Notes under the pieces: generated by a model
What the model was told of the DNA's origin: nothing
The model's database searches: none
Seen by the model: only the letters and a program-made list of their open reading frames with translations
Shown here: positions 17,381 to 24,946 of the stretch, in pieces
Numbering within the stretch: position 1 is the stretch's first letter
Layout: every line of letters starts with the position of its first letter
NCBI GenBank assembly: GCA_963791905.1
Contig: CAWBTX010000006.1
Coordinates: forward strand, 682,001 to 746,000
Origin: Gaiellasilicea sp963791905
GTDB taxonomy: Bacteria; Actinomycetota; Thermoleophilia; Gaiellales; Gaiellaceae
DNA length: 64,000 nucleotides
Direction of reading: 5' to 3'
Position numbers and translations under genes: made by a program

Positions 17381-17403
17381 CCAAGTAACAGTCTGTTACT
17401 TGG
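17381..17403. promoter_or_regulatory. 23-bp near-perfect palindrome
   Basis: CCAAGTAACAG-T-CTGTTACTTGG has 11-bp arms around one central base. It lies between the stop of the carbamoyl hydrolase gene (TAA at 17398-17396) and the ATG of the HAD gene (17379), both on the minus strand. It is markedly AT-rich for this DNA. It could be an operator for a dimeric repressor or an RNA hairpin (9-bp stem, 5-base loop) acting between the two genes. Confidence 0.5.
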
Positions 17404-18649
17404 TCGCCCAGGCGATCGTCTTCGTCGCCAGCCGGTCGAGCGCCTGCACGGCGAGCTCGAGATGCTCCGGCTCCGTGTCCTCGAGCTTCGTGTGCGAGAG
17501 ACCGCGCAGGCTCTGGACGAAGAGCATCACCGTCGGCACGCCGGCGCGTGAGACCTCAGCCGCGTCGTGCAGCGGCCCGCTCGGCAGCCGGTGCGACCGT
17601 CCGGCAACCTCCTGGATCGCCTCGTCGGCGAAGCCGATCAGCGTCTCGTCGAAGAGGATCGGCTCGATCTCCCAGATCCGCTCGAATTCGACCTCGAGCC
17701 GCTCCTCCTGTGCGAACCGCTCGCACCCCTCGCGCACCTGCTCCCACATCGACGCGAGCTTTGCGGCGTCGAGGTGGCGCATGTCGAGCAGCTGCTCGGC
17801 GGTCTCGACGACCGAGGTGACGATGCCGGGCCTGCACACGACCCCGCCGGAGGTCAGCACTGCGCCGTCGCCGACCCGCGCCGCGATCACGCGCAGCTCG
17901 AGCGCGAGCTTGGCGGCGCCCGCGAGCGCGTCGCGACGCTGGTCCATCGGCGTCGAGCCGGCGTGCGCCGCCTGCCCTCGCCACGTGATCCGGTGGCGCT
18001 CGACGCCGAAGGTGCCGAGGACGGCGCCGAGCGGCAGGCCAAGCGACTCGAGCACCGGGCCCTGCTCGATGTGCAGCTCCAGGTACGCCACAGCGTCGTT
18101 CAGCTGGTCGCGCGCCTCGAGTGCCGAGTCGAGGTCGACGCCGTGCTCGCGAAGGGCGTCCGGAAGCGCGATCCCGTCGCGGTCGGTGAGCCCGCGCAGC
18201 TCGTCCTGGTCGGTCATCGAGCCGCCGGCGGCCGACGAGCCGAAGAGCGAGCGGCCGAAGCGCGCGCCTTCCTCGTCTGCCCAGTTGACGAGGCGCACGC
18301 CGACCGGCGGCTGCCCCTCTCCGGCGATGCGCCGCAGCACCTCGACGGCCGCGACGACGTTCAGGCAGCCGTCGAGCCAGCCGCCGTTCGGCACGGAATC
18401 GATGTGACCGCCGAGCAGCACGGCCTGCGGGGAGTCGCCCGGCAGGGTCCACCACTGGTTGCCGGCCTGATCGACCTCGTACTCGAGCGGAAGGCCCTCG
18501 AGCTTGGAGGCGAGCCATTCCTTCGCCTGCACCCAGGTCGGCGTCCACGCGACGCGCTGGGCGCCGTTCTCGTCTCCGGTCAGCTCGCGCAGCTCGCGTA
18601 GCTCGGCGACGGTGCGGCCGGGGTCGAGCTTCGTGGCATCGAGCTCCAT
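17396..18649 (-). CDS. Zn-dependent M20 amidohydrolase: N-carbamoyl-amino acid / ureidopropionase type
   Basis: A member of the hydantoinase/carbamoylase group of M20 enzymes, which release CO2 and ammonia from N-carbamoyl amino acids or allantoate. In 417 residues, the metal and dimer motifs GGHIDSVPNGGWLDGCLNV, NWADEEGARFG, ELHIEQGPVLE, GQAAHAGSTPMDQRRDA and the late SGPLHDAAEVSRAGVPT are all present. Beside dihydropyrimidinase the likely substrate is N-carbamoyl-beta-alanine or N-carbamoyl-beta-aminoisobutyrate. Allantoate is possible but no allantoinase is nearby. It is divergent from the ABC transporter genes across only 33 bases. Confidence 0.87.
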   Translation of the reverse strand: MELDATKLDPGRTVAELRELRELTGDENGAQRVAWTPTWVQAKEWLASKLEGLPLEYEVDQAGNQWWTLPGDSPQAVLLGGHIDSVPNGGWLDGCLNVVAAVEVLRRIAGEGQPPVGVRLVNWADEEGARFGRSLFGSSAAGGSMTDQDELRGLTDRDGIALPDALREHGVDLDSALEARDQLNDAVAYLELHIEQGPVLESLGLPLGAVLGTFGVERHRITWRGQAAHAGSTPMDQRRDALAGAAKLALELRVIAARVGDGAVLTSGGVVCRPGIVTSVVETAEQLLDMRHLDAAKLASMWEQVREGCERFAQEERLEVEFERIWEIEPILFDETLIGFADEAIQEVAGRSHRLPSGPLHDAAEVSRAGVPTVMLFVQSLRGLSHTKLEDTEPEHLELAVQALDRLATKTIAWATK

Positions 18650-18682
18650 GCCGCGACTTTATCGCTGTGGTATGGATCAGAC

Positions 18683-19567
18683 ATGTCAGCCACCGCCGCC
18701 GAGCGCCGGGGTCTCGGCGCGCCCGAGGCGTGGCGCTCCGCCGCCGAACGGGTGGTCACGACCCTCGGCGTGCTCGCGGTGCTGTGGGCGCTCTGGGAGG
18801 GCTTCAAGTGGGCCGGCGAGACGACGGGGCTCAAGATCGGCGTCTTCGAGGTGAACGACCGCACGCTGCCGCACGTGCACGACATCATCGGCCAGCTGTT
18901 CGAGCCCTCCCGCCGCAATGGGCCCCTCCTGATCGAGGTGCTCTGGGACGCCGCGCTCTTCACCGCCAAGGAGGCCGCCGTCGGCTTCGTGCTCGGCGCC
19001 GTCTTCGGCTTCGCGATCGGCGTCGCACTCGCGCACTCCCACTTGCTGCTGCGCGGGGTCATGCCGTACATCGTCGCCTCGCAGACGATCCCCATTCTCG
19101 CGATCGCGCCCATGGTGGTGATCTGGCTCGGCGGACGCGGCCTCCCCGACTGGTTCTCGGTCTCGATCATCGCCGCCTACCTCACGTTCTTCCCGGTCAC
19201 GATCAACACGATCCGCGGCCTGCACGCCGTCGATCCCCGTGCGCTCGAGCTGATGCGCTCCTACGCCGCGAGCGGCTGGCGCGTCCTCTGGAAGCTCCGC
19301 GTGCCGGCCTCGCTGCCGTACCTGTTCGCCGCGCTGAAGATCAGCGCCACCGCGGCGATCGTCGGCGCGATCATCGGCGAGCTCCCGGCCTCGATCCAGC
19401 AGGGTCTCGGCGGGGCGATCCTCAACTTCAACCAGTACTACGCGACGTCGCCCGCGAGCCTGTGGGCCACGAACCTCGTGGCCGCAGTGCTCGGGATCAC
19501 CTTCTTCCTCGTCGTCGTCGCGATCGAGCGGGTCGTCGTCCACCGCGCGCCGGAGCACGTGGCATGA
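18683..19567 (+). CDS. ABC transporter permease (SsuC/ThiX type), first copy
   Basis: A 294-residue membrane protein of the binding-protein-dependent permease family. Helices include VVTTLGVLAVLWALWEG and AAVGFVLGAVFGFAIGVALA. The EAA-like loop that contacts the ATPase reads ELMRSYAASGWRVLWKLRVP, followed by ASLPYLFAALKISATAAIVGAIIGE. It is the first gene of a four-gene importer operon (permease, ATPase, permease, binding protein) and overlaps the ATPase start (ATGA). A TATGGAT just before the ATG suggests a leaderless start. Confidence 0.9.
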   Translation: MSATAAERRGLGAPEAWRSAAERVVTTLGVLAVLWALWEGFKWAGETTGLKIGVFEVNDRTLPHVHDIIGQLFEPSRRNGPLLIEVLWDAALFTAKEAAVGFVLGAVFGFAIGVALAHSHLLLRGVMPYIVASQTIPILAIAPMVVIWLGGRGLPDWFSVSIIAAYLTFFPVTINTIRGLHAVDPRALELMRSYAASGWRVLWKLRVPASLPYLFAALKISATAAIVGAIIGELPASIQQGLGGAILNFNQYYATSPASLWATNLVAAVLGITFFLVVVAIERVVVHRAPEHVA

Positions 19568-20406
19568 ACCAACACCTGGTCGTCTCGCTCGACAGCATCA
19601 CGAAGCAGTTCGGCCAAGTCTCGAAGGGCAGCGGCGGCGTGGTCGCGCTCGAGAACGTCTCGCTCGAGGTCCGGCCGCGCGACTTCGTCTCGCTGATCGG
19701 CCCCTCCGGCTGCGGCAAGTCGACCCTCCTGCGCGTCATCGGCGACCTGATCCAGCCGACGAGCGGCACGGTGGTCGTGAACGGGAAGTCGGCCGAGCAG
19801 GCGCGGCGCGACCGCGACTACGGCATCGTCTTCCAGGACGCGGTCCTCTACGACTGGCGCACGGTCGCGAAGAACATCGCGCTTCCGCTCGAGATGGCCG
19901 GCTGGGATCGAGGCAAGCGGGCGGCGCGCGTGAGCGAGATGCTCGACCTCGTCGAGCTGTCCGGCTTCGGCGGCCACCATCCCTGGCAGCTCTCGGGCGG
20001 CATGCAGCAACGCGTGTCGATCGCGCGGGCGCTGTCGTTCTCGCCGCCGCTCCTGCTCATGGACGAGCCGTTCGGCGCCCTCGACGAGATGACCCGCGAG
20101 CGGCTGAACGCCGAGCTGTTGCGCATCTGGGACGACACCGGCTCCACGATCGTCTTCGTCACGCACTCGATCGCCGAGGCCGTCTTCCTCTCGACCCGGG
20201 TCGTGGTCATGTCGCCGCGGCCCGGCCGGATCGCCGGCGAGATCGAGATCGACCTGCCGCAGCCGCGCACGCTCGCCACGCGCGAGGAGCCGCGCTACGC
20301 GGAGCTGATCCGGGACGTCCGCCGCCAGCTGCGGCTCGGCGGCGGCCTGATCGAGGGCGACGAGGGCTTCGAGGAGCAGCTGATCGCAGCGGAGGAGGGC
20401 CTGTGA
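19564..20406 (+). CDS. ABC transporter ATPase (SsuB/ThiZ type)
   Basis: The energising subunit of the importer, 280 residues. Walker A GPSGCGKST lies at 46-54, signature LSGGMQQRVSIARAL near 143 and Walker B LLLMDEPFGALDE near 163, with switch histidine in VFVTHSIAEAVFLS. It belongs to the nitrate/sulfonate/thiamin-precursor ATPase group. Start and stop overlap both neighbouring permease genes, which points to tight translational coupling. Confidence 0.93.
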   Translation: MNQHLVVSLDSITKQFGQVSKGSGGVVALENVSLEVRPRDFVSLIGPSGCGKSTLLRVIGDLIQPTSGTVVVNGKSAEQARRDRDYGIVFQDAVLYDWRTVAKNIALPLEMAGWDRGKRAARVSEMLDLVELSGFGGHHPWQLSGGMQQRVSIARALSFSPPLLLMDEPFGALDEMTRERLNAELLRIWDDTGSTIVFVTHSIAEAVFLSTRVVVMSPRPGRIAGEIEIDLPQPRTLATREEPRYAELIRDVRRQLRLGGGLIEGDEGFEEQLIAAEEGL

Positions 20407-21182
20407 CGCGCCGTCTCAGAGAGTTTCTCCCCGCCGTGGTCGTCTTCGCGCTCGGAATCGCGCTCTGGGAGGGCGGGACGCGCGGGTTCGACGTCGAGCG
20501 CTTCCTCCTCCCGCCGCTCTCGGAGATCCTGCAGACGCTCTGGGACAACTGGGACACGCTCTGGAGCGCCGGCTGGTTCACGTTCAAGGAGGCGCTCGGC
20601 GGCTTCCTGATCGGCTGCAGCGCGGCGGTGTTGTCGGCCCTCGTCCTCGCGCGCTGGCGCCGCTTCGGGCTGGCGCTGATGCCGTACATGATCGCCGCGA
20701 ACGCGATCCCGATCATCGCCTTCGCCCCGATCACGAACAACTGGTTCGGGCTCCTGAACCCGCTCTCGAAGATGGTGATCGCGGCCGTGCTCTGCTACTT
20801 CCCGGTGCTCATCAACACGCTGCGGGGGCTGACGTCGGTGCGCCCCTCGTCGATCGAGCTGATGCGCTCGTACGCGGCCGGCGAGACCGAGATCTTCCGG
20901 CGCGTGCGGATCCCGAACGCGCTGCCGTATCTCTTCGCGGCGTTGAAAGTCGCGACCGTACTCGCGATGATCGGCGCCATCGTGGGCGATTACTTCGGCG
21001 GGTCGCAGGAGGCCCTCGGCATCCAGATCCGCCGCTCGGCAGGGATCTTCGCGTTCGACGTGGCGTGGGCGGCGATCATGGTCGCGAGCGTCCTGGGAAT
21101 CGCGTTCTACGCAGCCGTCGCGCTCGCCGAGCGGTGGGCGCTGCGCTGGCATCCGTCTGCGCGTGTGGCGCAGGCCAACTGA
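20403..21182 (+). CDS. ABC transporter permease, second copy
   Basis: A 259-residue permease related to the one at 18683, with the coupling loop ELMRSYAAGETEIFRRVRIP and then NALPYLFAALKVATVLAMIGAIVG. Having two different permeases with one ATPase and one binding protein implies a heterodimeric channel, as in RibX/ThiX-like systems. The GTG overlaps the ATPase stop (GTGA). The binding-protein gene follows after 15 bases. Confidence 0.9.
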   Translation: MTRRLREFLPAVVVFALGIALWEGGTRGFDVERFLLPPLSEILQTLWDNWDTLWSAGWFTFKEALGGFLIGCSAAVLSALVLARWRRFGLALMPYMIAANAIPIIAFAPITNNWFGLLNPLSKMVIAAVLCYFPVLINTLRGLTSVRPSSIELMRSYAAGETEIFRRVRIPNALPYLFAALKVATVLAMIGAIVGDYFGGSQEALGIQIRRSAGIFAFDVAWAAIMVASVLGIAFYAAVALAERWALRWHPSARVAQAN

Positions 21183-21197
21183 CAACGGAGGGATTAG

Positions 21198-22349
21198 ATG
21201 AAGGCACGATGGTTCTGGCTGGCGGCACTGACGGTGGCACTGGCGTTCGCAGTGGTGGGCTGCGGTGGAGACGACGACGAGGCCTCCGGCGACGAGACGA
21301 CCGCCGGCGACACGAGCGGCGGCGGCGACTGCGACAGCACCGACTCGGTGACGCTCCAGCTCAAGTGGGTGACCCAGGCGCAGTTCGCCGGCTACTACGC
21401 CGCCCAGGAGGAGGGCTACTACGCGGACGAGTGCCTCGAAGTCGAGCTCAGGCCCGGCGGCCCGGACATCGTCCCCGAGCAGGTCGTGCTCGGCGGCCAG
21501 GCCGAGTTCGGCATCGACTGGCTGGACAACCTGCTCGCGACGCGCGACCAGGGCGAGAACATCGTCAACATCGCGCAGGTCTTCACCCGCTCCGGCATGA
21601 CCGAGGTCGCGTTCAAGGAGAGCGGGATCGACTCGATCGACGACATGGAGGGCAAGAAGATCGGCGTCTGGCTCGGCGGCAACGAGCACAAGCTCTTCGC
21701 CGCGCTGACGAAGAACGGCATCGATCCGCAGCAGGACGTCGAGATCGTCGCGCAGCCGTTCGACATGAACCTGCTCCTGAACGGCGAGGTCGAGGCCGCC
21801 GCAGCGATGACGTACAACGAGCTCGCGCAGGTGCTGGAGCAGAAGAACCCGGAGACGGACGAGCTCTACCAGCTCGAGGATCTGAACGTGATCAAGATGT
21901 CCGACGTCGGCACCGGAGCGCTCGAGGACGGCATCTTCGTCCAGGAGGAATGGCTCGCCGACGAGGCCAACCAGGACATCGCCCAGCGCTTCCTGAAGGC
22001 GAGCTTCCGCGGCTGGGTCTTCTGCCGCGACAACCAGGAGGAGTGCCTCCAGCACGTGCTCGACAGCGGCCCGACCCTCGGCGAGGGGCATCAGCGCTGG
22101 CAGCTGAACGAGATCAACGCGCTGATCTGGCCCGCGCCGAATGGGATCGGAGTCATGAGCCCGGAGGACTTCGATCTGACCGCGCAGATCGCACAGGACT
22201 ACGAGATCATCAAGAACCCGGCGTCGGACGACGCGTACACGACCGAGCACGCCGAGGCCGCCGTCCAGGCGCTCGAGGATGACGACGTCGATGTCAACGG
22301 CGACGACTGGGAACCGGAAGAGGTCGAAGTAACAGAGGGCGGCAACTAG
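21198..22349 (+). CDS. NMT1/THI5-like substrate-binding lipoprotein
   Basis: The extracytoplasmic solute receptor of the importer, 383 residues, with a GGAGG ribosome site. A lipoprotein signal ends at AVVGC (Cys22), followed by an acidic/Gly/Thr linker. The mature part starts VTLQLKWVTQAQFAGYYAAQEEGYY, diagnostic of the NMT1/THI5 receptors that bind pyrimidine-like compounds (thiamin pyrimidine, formylaminopyrimidine) or riboflavin. Context suggests uptake of a pyrimidine base, dihydropyrimidine or hydantoin. The ligand is inferred, not shown. Confidence 0.9.
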   Translation: MKARWFWLAALTVALAFAVVGCGGDDDEASGDETTAGDTSGGGDCDSTDSVTLQLKWVTQAQFAGYYAAQEEGYYADECLEVELRPGGPDIVPEQVVLGGQAEFGIDWLDNLLATRDQGENIVNIAQVFTRSGMTEVAFKESGIDSIDDMEGKKIGVWLGGNEHKLFAALTKNGIDPQQDVEIVAQPFDMNLLLNGEVEAAAAMTYNELAQVLEQKNPETDELYQLEDLNVIKMSDVGTGALEDGIFVQEEWLADEANQDIAQRFLKASFRGWVFCRDNQEECLQHVLDSGPTLGEGHQRWQLNEINALIWPAPNGIGVMSPEDFDLTAQIAQDYEIIKNPASDDAYTTEHAEAAVQALEDDDVDVNGDDWEPEEVEVTEGGN

Positions 22350-22376
22350 CCGTATCGAGAAGGAGGGAGATCCGCA

Positions 22377-23795
22377 ATGTCCGTTCTGATCAAAGGTGGC
22401 CGAGTCATCACCGCCGCCGACGACTACGTCGCCGACGTGCTCGTCGAGGACGAGCGGATCTCCCTGATCGGCGAGTCCCTCGACGTCGCGGCGGACACGG
22501 TGGTCGACGCGTCCGGCAAGTACCTCCTGCCGGGCGCGGTCGATCCCCACACGCATCTCGACATGCCCTTCGGCGGCACCGTCACGATCGACGACGTCGA
22601 GTCGGGCCAGCGGGCGGCCGCCCGGGGCGGCACGACCTGCCACGTCGACTTCTGCATCCAGGCGCAGGGGACGAGCTTCGGCGACGCCCTCGCCGACTGG
22701 AGGTCGAAGGCGGACGGCAAGCAGGTGATCGACATGGGCTACCACATCGCGGTCACCGACCTGAAGGACGGCGGCTCGCTCGAGGAGCTCGCGTCGCTGC
22801 CGGACCAGGGGATCACGTCCTACAAGCTCTTCATGGCCTACAAGGGCGCCCTGATGGTCGACGACGAGACCCTCTTCAAGACGATGGAGGTCGCGGCCGA
22901 GACCGGTGCGCTCGTGATGGTGCACGCCGAGAACGGCGACGCCATCGACGTGCTCGTCAAGAAGGCGCTCGCCGAGGGGAAGACGGATCCGATCTGGCAT
23001 GCCCGGACGCGTCCGCCGGAGACCGAGGGCGAGGCGACGAACCGGGCGATCCAGCTCGCCCGCGTGGCCGGCTGCGCGCTCTACGTCGTCCACGTCTCCT
23101 GCACCGACGCCGTCGACCCGATTCGTGTCGCCCGCGCGAAGGGCTGGAACGTCTGGGGCGAGACCTGCACGCAGTACTTCTTCGTCGACGAGACCTTCCT
23201 CGAGCGGCCGGAGTTCGAGGGCGCCAAGTTCGTCTACACGCCGCCGCCGCGCGCGAAGCACCATCAGGACGTGCTCTGGAACGCGGTGCGGACCGACGAG
23301 CTCAGCGTCATCTCGACCGACCACTGTGCCTTCCTCTGGGACGGCCAGAAGACGCTCGGGCGAGACGACTTCTCGAAGATCCCGAACGGCGGGCCGGGGC
23401 TCGAGAACCGGCTGCACATGATCCACCACTTCGGCGTCCGCGAGGGCCGGATCGATCTCAACCGGATGGTCGAGCTGCTCTGCACGAACCCGGCCAAGCT
23501 CTTCGGCCTCTACCCGCGCAAGGGCACGATCGCGGTCGGCTCCGACGCCGACCTCGTCGTCTTCGACCCGGGGAAGCGCCACACCATCTCGGCCGCGAAC
23601 CAGCAGTCGAAGACGGACTACAACCTCTACGAGGGGACCGTGGTGAACGGCGACGTCGAGACGGTGCTGCTGCGCGGCCAGGTGATCGTGGACGGCGGCG
23701 AGGTGGTCGCGAAGCCGGGCGTCGGCCAGTTCATCCCGCGCGCGAAGTTCGGCGAGCAACTGCACGCGAAGGCGACCGTGGAGGCCGCCTCGTAG
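22377..23795 (+). CDS. hydA: Dihydropyrimidinase / hydantoinase
   Basis: Opens the ring of dihydrouracil, dihydrothymine or hydantoins to N-carbamoyl amino acids. The 472 residues are typical. Metal ligands are in DPHTHLDMPFGG (57-68). The carbamylated lysine in SYKLFMAYK is Lys150, the same position as in the well-known Geobacillus D-hydantoinase. MVHAENGD, HVSCTDAVDPI and ISTDHCAFLWDGQK are conserved. A strong AAGGAGGGAG site lies 6-7 bases before the ATG. Directly downstream of the importer genes and the central enzyme of this region. Confidence 0.94.
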   Translation: MSVLIKGGRVITAADDYVADVLVEDERISLIGESLDVAADTVVDASGKYLLPGAVDPHTHLDMPFGGTVTIDDVESGQRAAARGGTTCHVDFCIQAQGTSFGDALADWRSKADGKQVIDMGYHIAVTDLKDGGSLEELASLPDQGITSYKLFMAYKGALMVDDETLFKTMEVAAETGALVMVHAENGDAIDVLVKKALAEGKTDPIWHARTRPPETEGEATNRAIQLARVAGCALYVVHVSCTDAVDPIRVARAKGWNVWGETCTQYFFVDETFLERPEFEGAKFVYTPPPRAKHHQDVLWNAVRTDELSVISTDHCAFLWDGQKTLGRDDFSKIPNGGPGLENRLHMIHHFGVREGRIDLNRMVELLCTNPAKLFGLYPRKGTIAVGSDADLVVFDPGKRHTISAANQQSKTDYNLYEGTVVNGDVETVLLRGQVIVDGGEVVAKPGVGQFIPRAKFGEQLHAKATVEAAS

Positions 23796-23962
23796 GCAAG
23801 CTCGACCTCGTCATCGGCGCCGCGGTCGCCGTTACAGCGACGGTCGACGCCGTTCGCCGCCACGTCGTCGATGTCGCCAGCCTCGAGGAGTACGACCGCA
23901 CGGGCGGCGGCCTTCGCTCGGTGACGCTGCCGCTCCGCGCCACCGAGCTGGCCTGGCGCTGA
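23796..23962 (+). pseudogene. Possible C-terminal remnant of an amidinotransferase/arginine-deiminase-like gene
   Basis: After the hydA stop an open frame with no canonical start reads VAVTATVDAVRRHVVDVASL, EEYDRTGGGLRSVTLPLRAT and ends ELAWR, stop. Its end resembles the C terminus of the guanidine-modifying superfamily (dimethylargininase, arginine deiminase), where a Gly-Gly-Gly-(L/V)-Arg-Cys-Leu-Thr motif carries the catalytic Cys. Here that Cys is Ser (GGGLRSVTLPL). I read it as a decayed 3' fragment whose 5' part was deleted against hydA. The resemblance is by eye only. Confidence 0.4.
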
Positions 23963-23970
23963 CGTCTGCA

Positions 23971-24009
23971 AGGGACGTGTCGTGGGGACAGACCCCGGGA
24001 CACGTCCCT
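23971..24009. terminator. Long hairpin, REP-like, between convergent genes
   Basis: Outer stem AGGGACGTGTC / GACACGTCCCT (11 bp, perfect) encloses an inner GGGG-ACAGA-CCCC stem. It sits between the hydA end (+) and the secreted protein gene (-), so it can stop transcription from both sides. The nested palindrome also resembles dispersed REP-type repeats; no second copy is in this window. Confidence 0.55.
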
Positions 24010-24021
24010 CGCAGTCCCCCG

Positions 24022-24555
24022 TCAGGCGTTTCCGCAGGTGACCCGCGGGTTCCACGGCATGAACATGCCGGCGGGATTGTCCTTCCAGATCCACGCGTGC
24101 AGGGCATAGAACGCCGGGATGCCGAAGCGGTTCGGCGCCGGCGTCAGGTCGAACGGGACGCCGAACAGCGTCGGCGGCCCCGTGTGCGTCGCGTCCCACG
24201 CCTCCTTGAAGACGATGTACTCGAGAGCCGCGAGCCGCATGCGACCGAAGCTGCCGGGCTCGTAGACGAGCGCCTCCGGAGCGGCGGGATCGAGCACCGT
24301 GTCGCCGACGCGGGCGCCGTTGACGTAGTGGACGCCCATGCCGCCGAGGCCGGGCTGGGCGATGCAGGCGATCCCGGCTGCGTCGCGGAAGATGCCGAAG
24401 CCGGCGTGCTCGGCTGCGCCGACGCGGGTCACGAAGCGCTCGGTGGCCTCGCGGGCCGCGTCGAGGTCGGCGTTCGTGTCCGCGAGCGCCCGGCCCGCCA
24501 GCGGCAGGAGCCCGAGCGCCAGGACGCCGAGTAGAAGAAAACGCTTGCCCTTCAT
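24022..24555 (-). CDS. Secreted protein of unknown function
   Basis: A 177-residue protein from the ATG at 24555 (a GGGG-rich site precedes it; 6 further codons are open upstream). The signal peptide is residues 1-26, ending in GRALA. The mature protein has two cysteines (in IACIAQPG and near the C terminus in VTCGNA), AGFGIFRDAAGIACI, GGMGVHYVNG and GVPFDLTPAPNRFGIPAFYALHAWIW. The HAGFGIF and GMGVHYVN phrases recur in secreted proteins of soil bacteria, but I know no function. It is last in a two-gene set with the DUF4242 gene. Confidence 0.75.
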   Translation of the reverse strand: MKGKRFLLLGVLALGLLPLAGRALADTNADLDAAREATERFVTRVGAAEHAGFGIFRDAAGIACIAQPGLGGMGVHYVNGARVGDTVLDPAAPEALVYEPGSFGRMRLAALEYIVFKEAWDATHTGPPTLFGVPFDLTPAPNRFGIPAFYALHAWIWKDNPAGMFMPWNPRVTCGNA

Positions 24556-24569
24556 GGTGTCCCCCTTCC

Positions 24570-24860
24570 TCACGCCGTGGCCGGAACGGGATCCGGCCGG
24601 ACGATCACGGTGTCGGCGACGCGAATGATCTCGTCGACCGGCAGGCCCGCCTTCGAGGCGTGCTCGCGGACGGCTTCCGGGCTCGTCGCCTGGTAGATGC
24701 AGACGGTGCCGACGCCGTTGCTCTCCTCGAGCACGTAGCTCCGGATCCAGCGCGCGTCGTCGGGCATCGTCTCGCCCACGGCTGTCGACCTCGCTGCGGC
24801 CTCGCCCAGCTCTTCAGCCGAGCGCCATCCGTCGCGGCGGAGGATGACGTACGTGTCCAT
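24570..24860 (-). CDS. DUF4242-family small protein
   Basis: A 96-residue ferredoxin-like-fold protein. MDTYVILRRDGW and a WIRSYVLEESNGVGTVCIYQATSPEAVREHA core with LPVDEIIRVADTVIVRP match the DUF4242 family, sometimes annotated as nickel-binding; the role is unknown. The stop lies 14 bases before the secreted-protein start at 24555, so the two genes are probably co-transcribed. Confidence 0.85.
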   Translation of the reverse strand: MDTYVILRRDGWRSAEELGEAAARSTAVGETMPDDARWIRSYVLEESNGVGTVCIYQATSPEAVREHASKAGLPVDEIIRVADTVIVRPDPVPATA

Positions 24861-24946
24861 GCGAGCTCCTTTCGTCGGGTCGCATCCACGCTACGAGCAG
24901 CCCTTCGTCCCGGCATCGGCGGGACTGCCTATGTTGCGGCCGCGCG

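Noticed and set aside
20295..23765. 1156-codon open frame on the minus strand
   Set aside because: It is antisense to three intact genes of the importer/hydA operon, is full of Arg/Asp/His repeats typical of GC-rich shadow frames, and has no recognisable domain.
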